A stretch of DNA of 64,000 nucleotides from Trifolium pratense (lineage: Eukaryota; Streptophyta; Magnoliopsida; Fabales; Fabaceae). This document shows positions 36,863 through 48,466 of the stretch, piece by piece; positions within the stretch are counted from its first letter, which is position 1; each line of letters begins with the position of its first letter. The stretch covers positions 2,735,501 to 2,799,500 of the forward strand of contig NC_060059.1 of assembly GCF_020283565.1 (NCBI RefSeq), given 5' to 3'. A program made the position numbers and the translations under genes. The notes below the pieces were generated by a model, which made no database searches, was not told the DNA's origin, and worked only from the letters and a program-made list of their open reading frames with translations.

Positions 36863-39409
36863 CTAGCTGGAATGCTCCAGTTGTTCTGCATCTAGCATTC
36901 TCATGGACTCTAGAGTTTGTGTTCCAGTTGAGAAATGGACCGGAGAGTTTGAAGGAGGAGAAGACAAAAAGGGTTTAGGTGGCATTTGCAACGACTCAAC
37001 TCTACCTTCTAACATCTCCACCACTTTACTTATATCAGGTCGAGTTGAAGGGTTGGTTTGTATGCACCATAGAGCTACTATTGTCATCTTTCTCACCTTT
37101 TCGTCATCCATTTCATTTCTTATATTCCGCAGACCAAGATCTTGATTAGAATCAAGACGATTGTAAATCCAATGAGGAAAATATATTTCACTCGATCGGT
37201 CAACTTCAGTGTTAATATTTTTTCTCCTTCCAACCATTTCCATAACCATCATTCCATAACTGTACACATCAGACTTATGTGACACTGCACCAAAATTCCT
37301 AGAAAATACCTCGGGGGCAATATATCCCGCCGTTCCTCTGGCACCAAATATCGATACCATTGATACCATACTTTCTTTTCTTGCACAAATCTTTGCAAGT
37401 CCAAAATCTGAAATTTTGGGGTTGAAATTCTTGTCCAAAAGAATGTTATGAGGCTTAATGTCAAAATGTAATATTCTAGTATTGCAGCCTTTGTGCAGGT
37501 ATTCTAGCCCTCGAGCTACACCAATTGCGATGTGGTACAAAGTTTGGCAGTGCAATTGGAAATCTGGAATATGGTCATTTTCCTCAAAGATAAACTTCTC
37601 AAGAGAGCCATTATGCATAAACTCGTAAACTAAAGCTCGTTTGGAACCTTCCAAACAGAACCCAAGAAGATTGACAATGTTAACATGAGAAGTTCCACAT
37701 ATACTTGCAACTTCATTCATGAATTCCTCTCCACTATCCTTCAATTCATTTAGGATCTTCACTGCAACATAACGTCCATCATCTAACCGTCCTTTGTATA
37801 CACTTCCGAATCCTCCTTGGCCTAATTTATTTTTAAAGGAGTTGGTCACTTTCTTTATCTCAGAGTAACAATACCTCTTGGTTTGAAGGGATCCATGTTT
37901 CTTCAAAAAGACCTCAATTACTAGATTGGTTGAATTTTTATTCTTCCATCTTGTATAGTAGATCTTGTGATTCTTGACCACTAGTAGCAATAGAGCTACT
38001 ACTGTAACAACTGGAGAAGTTATTCGAATTAGGAAGAAACATTTAGGCTGAGAAAGTAGTGTTATGTAGAGAAAGTTAATATTATGTTTGTGTAATGCAA
38101 TATTAAAAGTGTATATCTCATTATAAATCTAAGAAAATATCTCCTATAAATGTTGATATAAATTTTTGTTTTAGAGTAATAAAAAAAGAAGAAGAATATG
38201 AATCTATATTCATTACCTACTCCAACTCCTAGCGCCAATATTTTCACAGGCCAGTTTCTAGTTCTACTCCCTGCAGAAGTAAGAAAACAATTATTTTGGT
38301 TAAAATTATTCTCTGCAGTTTCTACTCCCTGCAGATGTAAGACAAGCAATCTTTTATCCTCTGCAGCAGAAATCAAAAGCACCAATTAATCTTAAACAAG
38401 CAATATATAAAAGGCTATTTCGAGAATCTGGACTAAATTACTATACAAGGCTATTTCAATTGGCAAATTGTACCGTATATAAAACAGTCTAGTACTGAAA
38501 CGTGGGATTGCATTACAGCTGAATGCCAAAATTTTAGCGTACGTCAAACCAAAAATTCTTAGAAGTTGAATCTTCGCTAGTAACCTTTTATTAACGATCA
38601 TTTTTTGCGTAACCTTTGGTTGAGGTCTATTAAATTCCCTTCACTGAGGACAACCTCCCCTCTCCTAAATTCTTTTTAACTATGTGCATGTATTGTGTAT
38701 GCATACCTTGGGCACAGAAGAATTTTCCTTGATTGTCAAGTTGACATTGCCCCCCTTGGTGATGAAGACACTTATTACAATCATCAGATAATTGTACTTC
38801 AATGGAGATCTCAGGAGATACAAAATTAAAGGGGTCAGTTGTGGGGCTGTCTCTTATTGCAACCTGACACTGTGTACACTGTGCCAAAGAGCTTGGCACT
38901 TTAAAACCATCTCTATTTAGAAGGTCGTAATAGAGATTATAACCAGAACAGTTTGTATACTTATAAAAATAAAAATTTCTCGGAAGGGTGATACTAAGGG
39001 AGCGGTTGCACTTGAACATAGTTATATTATATTTGATATAGAAAGATGCTAAAGGAGAGGTGGGAGGAACAGTAAAGTTGTTAAAGGCCTGACAATCTTT
39101 TAAATGCAACTTCTCCCGTAGAGCATCATCTCTGACTGTGATGGTATCATGATCCACGTATGTAACTATGAAAGACTGATTTGATGGTCGCTTGCCTAGT
39201 TGGATGCTTTTGGGATAAGCTATACCGTTATTATCACAACCACTTATGGCCAAAATGCCACAGTGAGGGCTTTCTGTGACTGTGAAAGGGAAGGTAATCT
39301 GGCCAAGATATCCACAACTAAAAGATGTTGGACATCTTCCATCTTGAGCTGAGACCTGAAGCATAAGCAGGGAGAAAAGTAATGATTTGAAAATGAAAAG
39401 CCAAGACAT
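36863..39409 (-). CDS. LRK10L-type receptor-like kinase, cluster copy 2
   Basis: Three exons, 39409-38707, 38270-38217 and 38010-36863, give 634 residues. Exon 1 has a signal peptide (about 1-21) and the same ectodomain class as copies 1 and 4 ([33 protein letters not shown]). Exon 2 (18 codons) is a basic juxtamembrane piece followed by the start of the membrane helix. Exon 3 finishes the helix and carries the kinase with [23 protein letters not shown] and APE. It differs from its neighbours by three extra residues after KESM in the activation segment. All introns are phase 1. A micro-duplication in intron 1 repeats the exon-2 acceptor. Confidence 0.88.
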
Positions 39410-41633
39410 TACTAATGTTATGAATTGTGATCATGGGAAGATAATTAAGCCTGAGAAAGGAAGCAATGCATTGGTAATGCAAAGCAAGCAATTATAAGTA
39501 TGATTATGTTTTAGTGGTTGTTGCAATCAATGTTGACTTGAAGTTGGAACTGTTCAGTCAAGACTATGGGAAATTTACTCTCACAAGGTTGTTGCAATCA
39601 TCTTGCCTTAATTTTTAGGCAATAGAATCAATTCCTTGTTGATATTTTATTGATTAAATGTGATTAGCTACATTTCTTAATTAATATGCTTAATTTAGTC
39701 TAGTTTTGCTTAAGACTCACTGAATCACAACTCATCTTCTCAACTTAATACACACCAAGTCTATGCACTTGTTTTGTTTTAGATACTTTACACATATAAG
39801 AGGCTTTCAAGTTAAACTTTACTCTACTCTGAAGTAGTAGTATCTATCAGGCAGTAAACTTCATGACGTGGTTGCCAATCTAAGACAATTTGAGCTGACT
39901 CCCGGTCTTCACGCCACTAAAACAAAAAAAAAAATCTATAGTATACCATACGCTCATAACTTAAGGACATGATAAATATTTATCCTATTATGTGTTTGAT
40001 GCACATATGATAACAAACAAAATAATATTTTTTTTAGAAAAGCACAAGCAAAATAATACTTATTTCAAAGAATATTCAAATATAATACTGTCAGTCACTG
40101 TTAGTACAATTATGCCACAAAAATGTTATCACAATTGAGTGGTGATTATTGATTACAATGTAGCAAATAACATTACACAACTTTAAGAAAAACCAATCAA
40201 ATTATTAGATTCCAATATAAACTTTTGTACAATATTTTAATTTTGTTGTCCTCTCAAATAAGAAAATCTTAGAAGACATTATATTCTAGCTTTCCTGCCC
40301 ATATTTTCTTTATGCTAGACTAATTGCATAAGGACTATAAAATATCTCCTCAAGTTTTCCATAACAGAAACTAATATAGATAACATTGTTCTGCTGTTAA
40401 TAACAGAAGCTCTTAAGTGGAATAAACTACTCATTTTTCAAGTTATCAGGATTTTTCATTTCATTAAGAAAATAACTTGCATGCTGTTTTTTTATTTACT
40501 GTTCTTAACTGCATATCAGTCAATTACCTTACATATAAAAATATTCAGAGAACTTGCCCTTTGCATTATTGCATATCAGTCAATGACAACAGTTGACCTC
40601 TAAAAACCACACCGAGATTAAGAAAAATCCTATGAGGACCTAATTCATTTTTGTGAACTGTGAAGTACATCAAAATAGATTAGGATCAATGCAAAATGAA
40701 ATCTTATAGTACTAATTAATCTGTAGAAAATCATAAAGCCACAACTGCTATATAAAATGAGAAGTAAATCAGATTGTTGATGAAAAAAGACAGGTACATT
40801 AGATTAACAATATATGTGAGATAAGTCGAACGTTGTTTTCGGGGAGCTGGGCAGAAGTGTTCTGGCCGGGGATCCCGGTATACTGTACTAATATGTGCCA
40901 ATGAGCGCTTGTCTGGTATTGAATGAGCTCAAGAACAAAACCAATGGTGCCTTCCTCATCGATGCGGACCCCGAAGTCTTAATTCATTCTATTGAGTTGT
41001 GGTTGTTGACACAGAGGCCAGTGACCCTCTTTCTTCTCTAAAGGAGTAGTAGGTCATGGAGGCTCAGGGCTACTTTTCCCGAAGGAGCTATCGAGAAGCG
41101 GAGGCTCTAGTTCGGGAATCACCTCATGGAGAGAGCAATGTGCATGGACCAGGTAAAGTTACAAATGTGTGTTGATGATTATCCCACCAACATAGCAGGA
41201 CCGATTGCTTCATTTCTTCTATTGACGAAACAACACATTCAGGGTTTATGAGCTAAACATTATAATGTAATTAGCATAATCTTCGTTCAATCATCAACTC
41301 CTTCCTTTCCTCATGCTATTCTCCTTTTGAGTGATTTTCCTCTGAGTATCATACACTTCTACTCATGATCAAGATTGATTGTTCATGGTACTTTTTAATA
41401 TCAAAGTTTTTTAAGAGTGAAATTATAATAGAGATCTTATCAGTGGTATCTAACTAAAATCTTTTCAAGTATCAAAGGAGATTATAAGTTAGAAATAAGG
41501 TAACCACATATCAAAACAACACCCCTCCCCCACAACACCCCCTCTAAAAGCACAAAAACTACCTAAAGGCAAAGATATAACTCACTTATATTCTCTTTAC
41601 TAAGCTAAAACTAAATAACTATATTAACAAGGG
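39410..41633. other. upstream region of copy 2; duplicated block and GC-rich island
   Basis: No intact gene. About 40255-40510 resembles 47880-48200, which lies upstream of copy 4, marking a duplicated promoter-distal block. About 40822-41154 is a GC-rich island of foreign appearance (see findings). The remainder is AT-rich. Confidence 0.5.
40822..41154. other. GC-rich island of unknown, possibly organellar, origin
   Basis: Base composition rises abruptly compared with the AT-rich flanks, with phrases such as 'ggccggggatcccgg' and 'cgaagtcttaattcattc'. One plus-strand frame from an ATG near 40900 runs 46 codons to a stop. It is not a gene in its present form. The texture resembles plant mitochondrial DNA, but I cannot place it. 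Confidence 0.4.
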
Positions 41634-41646
41634 TGAATTTCAATTT

Positions 41647-41787
41647 GTCCCCGTGAGCTTAGCTCAGTTGGTAGGGACATCACATTTAATATGCAGGAGT
41701 CGGGGTCTGAACCCCGGCCATTCCACTTATTCACTTTAAGGCTAGAATTTCTAGCAATTAGGCTACCTAACAAAAAAAAAAAGAGGA
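41647..41787 (+). mobile_element. tRNA-derived SINE with 13-bp target-site duplication
   Basis: The head has a near-perfect A box 'tagctcagttggtag' and B box 'gggtctgaacccc', then a body ending 'ggctacctaac' and an A-rich tail. It is flanked by identical 13-bp repeats tgaatttcaattt at 41634-41646 and 41788-41800. It is less diverged from a tRNA than the copy at 8573, so probably younger. It is not a functional tRNA because the acceptor stem and anticodon arm do not form. Confidence 0.93.
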
Positions 41788-41962
41788 TGAATTTCAATTT
41801 CAGAAGCTAAAAATAGTTAGGATGGAATTCAATTTCAAATCCTAAGAAAAGATACAACATTACAATTCTATTAGTTACATAACATTTTATTTATATGTGA
41901 TTATCTTGACATTCTTTTCTAGTGTTACATAGTCTTGCATTGCATCATAATATCCACATAAA

Positions 41963-44393
41963 TTACAATATTTCAGATAATAAATGGATTGAAGATGTTT
42001 CAGATGATAAATGGATTGAAGATGTTAAAGGAGAAGACAGAAAGGGCTTGGGTGGTATTTCCAGCACTCGAAGACTCCCTTCCAGCATTTCCACCACTTT
42101 ATGCATTGCTGGTCGATGCGTAGGGTCAGTTTGTATGCACCATAAACTCACCACTGTCATTTTTCTTACCATTTCTTCATCAATTTCATTTTTAATACAC
42201 TTGAGTCCAAGATCCTGATTCAATTCAAGATGCTTGTAAATCCAGTGTGGAAAATATAACTCGCTAGAACAATCAACTTCAACTTTGATATTCTTTTTTT
42301 GACCAACCATTTCTAAAACCATCATTCCATAACTATAAACATCTGATTTATGTGACACCCCACCAAAATTTCTGGAGAACAATTCTGGAGCAATATATCC
42401 TGGTGTTCCCCTCATGCCAAATATGGATACAATGCTTTCTTTTCTTGGACATATTTTAGCAAGTCCAAAGTCTGAAATTTTGGGACAAAAATCATCATCT
42501 AGTAATATATTATGGGGTTTTATGTCAAAATGTAAGATTCTAGTGTTGCAACCTTTGTGCAAGTACTCTAACCCTTGAGCAACGCCAACTGTAATATCAT
42601 ATAATGTTTTGCAATCCAATTGGCGATTATTCTTTAATGGATCTTTCTCTTCATATATGAACTTCTCGAGTGATCCATTAGGCATGAATTCGTATATCAG
42701 TGCCTTTTTAGAACCATCCAAACAAAACCCCAAAAGTCTAACAATGTTGACATGCGAAGTTCTACTGATACTCGCAACTTCATTTATGAAATCTTCACCA
42801 TCACCTTTTGATTCACTTAAAATCTTCACTGCAACCATGCGTTCATCGGGTAACTTTCCTTTGTATACACTTCCATACCCTCCCTGGCCTAGTTTGTGTT
42901 TGAAAGAATTTGTTATTTTCTTGATATCTGAATAACTGTACCTAGTAGCTGGAAGAGGTCCATGCTCCTTCAAAAACTTCTCAATAATTTGATGGGTTGG
43001 ATTCTCCTCCCTGAATATAAGAAATGTGGGAGGGAAGATCTTTTTCCTAAACCAACAAACTAAGACAATCAGCAAGGCAAATGCAACTCCAACCACTGAG
43101 GCCACTGGACATTTTTGTTTGATACAAACATCAAAATGTTTAGGGTAAGCAAGAAAATAATGACCAATTTATTGAATTCAGATCATATTTTAAGTTTATC
43201 ATGCCTTTGATTAACTAGGCTAAATTTTTTCTTGCAGTTTTCTTAATCTATCTAACTAGACTTAATTTAATCTATAAAATTGGATTAGGAATGTCATTAA
43301 TAAATTAATTATTCAAAGATAATATATATTTTCCTGTTTTATTAAATCATGATGCAAGCTTTCCTTAGTACAATTCAACATTTTTATATTTCCACAAATC
43401 TAAAACATTTACCTATTGTCACATGCACCGATCGGGACTTCACGACTGCAAAAGAGACAAAATGCAAATAAAAAGTCAAATGCCTTAATAGAGACTTAGG
43501 TGGTCTGTAAGCCTAACTCAAAAAGTAACTGATATAAACCAAATAACCTAAAAAGTTAAGAACTGATATAAAGAAAGCAAAAGGGGAAATTATGAATTAA
43601 AAAGAGACAAACCTGGATCACATTTTGCAGCATGAACTCTATCAGTACAGTAACATCTGAAACTATATATATGTGAATTAAAACCACACCTCCCTCCACT
43701 GTTGTAGCACTCAGTACAATCACTAGCCACCCAATTCAACCAAAACCCATTTCTCAGCGACTCTTCAATCCCTCCTTTCACATAATTTTCCACTGTCGCA
43801 TTCACCACCTCACCCCTGCAATTCTTTGACACAAAGCTTGCATTTTTATCATTCTCATATAATGCCACAACCGAACTCGTTTCATTTTCTGCAGAGCAAC
43901 CAATTGTGTTCCTTTGCAGCGTTCTGGGTAGCTTTGTTGAGTCGCATCCGTAGAACAATCTCACTTCACTTTGATTGGGAGCAAGATAGAAGATGTCCTT
44001 TGGAATAGTAAGGTTCTTGTTAGGTGAAAGACAACCTTTGTTGGTGTCTGAACTATATGTCACAGCATTGTTGGACACTCTTAATGATTGACTTTGATAG
44101 AAAATTTGGTGGATTGGGTAAAAGGTATTAGAAAGATTGAGGAATGGGAGACCAATAGTATTGTTACAAGAGAGACCAAAACCAGGGTAACCACAAAAGG
44201 GTTCTTGTGTTCCTTTGATGTAGAAAGGGTATCTTATTGTTTGGTTGCCACATGTTTTGGGTTCACAAGCTGTAAAATTTGGATATACATAGCAATAGCA
44301 TAGAGTGGTTCTGGTAAGAAAATAGAAAAGGGTGATGTATGAATAAATCAGGGGAGAAGAGAAGAGAAAGAAGAAGGGTTGTTTTTGGTTCAT
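41963..44393 (-). CDS. LRK10L-type receptor-like kinase, cluster copy 3, with a different ectodomain
   Basis: Exons 44393-43613, 43445-43413 and 43104-41963 give 651 residues. Exon 1 encodes a signal peptide or anchor (about 1-32) and a GUB_WAK_bind domain (CEPKTCGNQTIRYPFY, PFCGYPGF) plus a WAK_assoc-like region ending CTECYNSGGRCGF...CYC. This is the LRK10L1-like ectodomain class, not the one in copies 1, 2 and 4. Exon 2 has only 11 codons. Exon 3 encodes the membrane helix (VVGVAFALLIVLVCWF) and a kinase almost identical to copy 4. [11 protein letters not shown] and APE are intact. I chose the Met at 44393 because it starts the hydrophobic leader; the frame is open 26 codons further. The C terminus carries a short internal repeat (SSIHLLSE-like). 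A chimeric origin is likely. Confidence 0.85.
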
Positions 44394-45006
44394 TGTGTGT
44401 TTGATAAAAGTCAGAGAGAGAGGATTGGATAAAGAGATAAGAGAGTTGAGACACACCAATTTGACCTGCAAGTGGATGGTTACATTCTGGACTGGAGAGT
44501 ATTGGAGAGTGATGAGAGAATTTCACCAAAAATTTGTCTGAATTTTCTGAAAAAGTAAATTTCAATTTATAGATGGTTGATTTGGTTAACCTCAGAAGTT
44601 TAGCCGGCGTGTGTTGTAAACTACTATCAAGTTAGATAAGATTGACTTTGTTCAAATTCTAATCATTGTTGACTTAAGGAAACATAGTCGAAAGTGCATC
44701 AAACGCTCTTTTTTACTACTGTCCCAAAATAAATCATCTACCACATTTACGTTTGTCAATGTACATCTTTAATCATTAATATTTTTAGTTGTGTGTTGAA
44801 TTTGAGGTATTTAGGTGAAAGAATAAGAGAAAATAATAAAAAACATAAAATATTATTGATAATGACGTCAGTGACCTTAATATTTGTATGTGTTAAGAGT
44901 CTAGTCTTAAAACTTCAGATACATAACTTTGTATTTATATTTGAATTATCATGACATTCTTTTCTAGTGTTACATACTCTGCATTGCATCTTCAAATCCA
45001 CAAAAA
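44394..45006. other. spacer between kinase copies 3 and 4
   Basis: The promoter side of copy 3 and 3' flank of copy 4. The 3' flank (about 44935-45006) matches the flanks at about 41890-41962 and 48395-48466, including 'gacattcttttctagtgtta', so the duplicated unit extends past the stop codons. Confidence 0.5.
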
Positions 45007-47276
45007 TCATAATATTTCAGATGATAAATGGATTGAAGATGTTGAAGGAGAAGACATAAAGGGTTTGGGTGGTATTTCCAGCACTTGAAGGCCCCCTTCC
45101 AACATTTCCACCACTTTATGCATTGCTGGCCGATGTGAAGGGTCGGTTTGTATGCACCATAAACTCACCACTGTCATTTTTCTTACCATTTCTTCATCAA
45201 TTTCATTTTTAATACACCTTAGTCCAAAATCCTGATTCAATTCAAGACGCTTGTAAATCCAGTGCGGAAAATATAACTCACTAGAACAATCAACTTCAAC
45301 CTTAATGTTCTTTTTTTGACCAACCATTTCTAAAACCATCATTCCATAACTGTAGACATCCGACTTATGTGACACCCCACCAAAATTTCTGGAGAACAGT
45401 TCTGGTGCAATATATCCCGGTGTTCCCCTCGCGCCAAATATGGATACAATGCTTTCTTTTCTCGGACATATTTTAGCAAGACCAAAATCTGAAATTTTAG
45501 GACAAAAATCATCATCTAGTAATATATTATGAGGTTTTATGTCAAAATGCAAGATTCTAGTGTTGCAGCCTCTGTGCAAGTACTCTAACCCACGAGCAAC
45601 GCCAACTGCAATATCATACAATAGTTTGCAATCCAATTGGCGATCATTCTTTAATGGATCTTTCTCTTCATATATGAACTTCTCGAGTGATCCATTAGGC
45701 ATGAATTCATATAATAGTGCCTTTTTAGAACCATCCAAACAAAACCCCAAAAGTCTAACGACGTTGACATGTGAAGTTCTACTAATACTAGCAACTTCAT
45801 TAATGAAATCTTCACCATCACCTTTTGATTCACTTAAAACCTTCACTGCAACAGTACGCTCATCATGTAACTTCCCTTTGTATACACTTCCATATCCTCC
45901 CTGGCCTAATTTGTTTTTGAAAGAGTTTGTTATTTTCTTCACATCTAAATAGCTGTACCTAGCGGCTGGAAGCGGTCCATGTTCCTTCAAAAACTGCTCA
46001 ATAATTTGATGGGTTGGATTCTCTTTCCTGAACAAAAGAAATGTGGAAGAGAAGATCTTTGTCCTAATGCAGTAAGCCAACAACATCAGCACCGCAACTC
46101 CAAATCCAATAGCCACCATGGCTGCTGGTGATTTGTAAATTATTTGAAATACAACAAAAATGTTTAGTGTAACAAAGTAATGGCTTTGTTTTTCAACAAG
46201 AAAGTAATGACTTTACATATATAAACAAAATATGCATTTTTATGTTAGCGCGACTAAATATTGCTTTCTACTACAAAATTTCCATGATTGACATATTGTC
46301 ATAAGCCCAATGAATTAAAATCCGCGTGCTGAAAGTTATGTAAAAACATACCTAAACCCAGTTTAACATTCTGGCTCAGACCTTTTCTCTTACTAACTGT
46401 GACTGCTGCAGTTAGAGGAAACAATTCAGATTTGACATATGAAGATAAAGTTGTGAAGAGAAAAATATGGTGCAATGCATTTATGTGTGCTTTGTGTTTC
46501 CAGGGTGTTTGTTTTAGTATACCATTAGCACAATAAAACCTCCCGTTGCTGTCAAGTTGACACTGCCCTGTTAGGTTGAAGTGACAATATGCACATTCTT
46601 CTGTTATTTTTACTTCAATGGAGATATCAGCAGTTACGAAAGTAAAAGGGTCTTCACCATCAGCGATGTCTTTAGTCGGAAGGTGGACAATTGTACAATC
46701 TGTAAAAGCACTCCGAAACACATTATCAGCAATAATGTAAGGCTGGTAGAAGAGATCGTATTGGGGGCACTTTGTATAGTTATGCATAAGCATATATGTT
46801 GGAGGGTGTACTTGGAGGGTATGGTTACACACAAACAGGGTTGCATTGGTTTTGATACGAAAAGAAGCAAAGCCAGAGGTGGAAGGAAGAGTATAATTAT
46901 ATCTGAAAGCTTCACAACTTTTGGTTTGCAGCAGTTTGTAGAGTTTATCGTCTCTAAAAACAAAAGTACTACTGCCACGACCGTGAAACTCGAGAGGATT
47001 TCCAACTTCAACCTCAAACCATTTCCCTTCCTTCTGTAATTGGATACTTTTAGGCTTTTGTGGGTCATCATCATCACAATTATGTATTGGCAATAAGCCA
47101 CAGTCCGGGCGTTCAGTTGTAGTGAAAGGGAAGCTGATATTGCCAAGATATCCACAACTAAACGAAGCTAGACACTCTCCTTGGTACTTATTCTCATCTC
47201 CACCTGCCAACACATGTAGCAGTATGAGTTGTGAAAACAAAAGTAAGAGAAATTCTAAATTAACCGAAGCCATCAT
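45007..47276 (-). CDS. LRK10L-type receptor-like kinase, cluster copy 4
   Basis: Exons 47276-46523, 46405-46352 and 46124-45007 give 641 residues. Exon 1 has a signal peptide (about 1-24) and the ectodomain class of copies 1 and 2 ([28 protein letters not shown]). Exon 2 (18 codons) is a basic juxtamembrane piece. Exon 3 has the membrane helix and an intact non-RD kinase ([30 protein letters not shown]). The exon-3 acceptor is a cagcag tandem (NAGNAG), so 46124 or 46121 may be used, adding or dropping one Ala. Two Met codons open the protein and either could serve as start. Confidence 0.88.
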
Positions 47277-48466
47277 GAATCACACAGGGCAATAGTACGT
47301 TTTATGAGCTAAAAAACTTTTTTATGTAATTAGCAGTTTAGCACAGTCTTGATTCATTCTTCACCATACACTGCAAGTATGATGGAGCTACTTAGTTGAC
47401 TTGGACAATGACTACAGAAGACTTGGCCTAATGACTAATCAGTCTCCAGAAAAAACAAGTAGTGGTGGGGAACCTCTTAAACAAAAATACTTTGACTGCT
47501 TAGAGACAGTATTTGTCTCTAATACTTTAACCACACTAGAATAATGCTCTTGATATTTGTCTCGCCCTAGTATTTTTGTTGACTAGCTTCGGTCGTTGGG
47601 TCAAATTTAAAGCAGCATATACAAACAAATAAACCATTTTCCACACTGCATTACGCCAACGCGGTGTGTGAGACTAATTCAACAGGTTTGTTAAATTTAG
47701 TTTAAAGTATTTGTCTAACGCATAAGATCATTATTTATTATAATAACTTTCATATTTAAATGGAAAATGAAAAATAGGTGAAACAAATCATTTATAAAGT
47801 TATTTTACAATAACATCGCCTCCACTCTTGATAGGGTAATTAGAAATTAGTAGTGTAACAAAGAAACATGGTGATCACTCATAGGATCTTGGAAGACATT
47901 ATATTCTAGTTTTCGATTTAAAGACATTACATCTCTAGCTTTCCTGCCCTTATTTTATTTTTGCAAGGCTAATGACATACAGACTATATAAAATATTTAC
48001 TCAAGTTTTCCACACATGACACTATGACAACAATTACTAATATAGATTAATATTTTTCTGTTTTTAATAAACAGAACCTCTTAAGGGGCACAAGCTACTA
48101 ATTTTTCAAATGATAAACATTTTGGCAAATTAAAAATTTACAAGTTACTGGTTTGAAAATTAGAAAAAAACATGCATGCAGTTTTTATATTTACTGTTCT
48201 TAGCAGCATATCATTCAATTACCTTGCAAAAAAAAACAAAATTTATTGATAAATGAAATAATAGTAATCTGAAGGGAAATAAAATTGTAGTGATGAATGA
48301 AATAATAAGGATATGTGTTAACAGCCTATTCATAAAACATAAACCAAAAGAAATGTTACAACATTACAATTCAATTAGATACATCAATTTTTATTTATAT
48401 TCGAATTATCATGACATTCTTTTCTAGTGTTACAAACTCTGCATTGCATCTTAATATCCACACATA
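47277..48466. other. upstream of copy 4 and 3' flank of the copy 5 pseudogene
   Basis: No gene. About 47880-48200 matches 40255-40510 upstream of copy 2 ('gaagacattatattctag', 'gctttcctgccc'). The right end matches the 3' flanks of copies 3 and 4. Confidence 0.5.

Noticed and set aside
41647..41720. tRNA gene
   Set aside because: The A and B boxes are present, but no acceptor stem or proper anticodon arm forms, and the unit has a SINE body, A-tail and target duplication.
45539..45952. 137-codon plus-strand frame
   Set aside because: It is antisense to a conserved kinase domain. The same shadow appears over copy 3 (42609-42935), as expected from homologous coding strands.
46581..47039. 152-codon plus-strand frame
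   Set aside because: It is antisense to exon 1 of kinase copy 4, which has signal peptide, cysteine pattern and splice sites.
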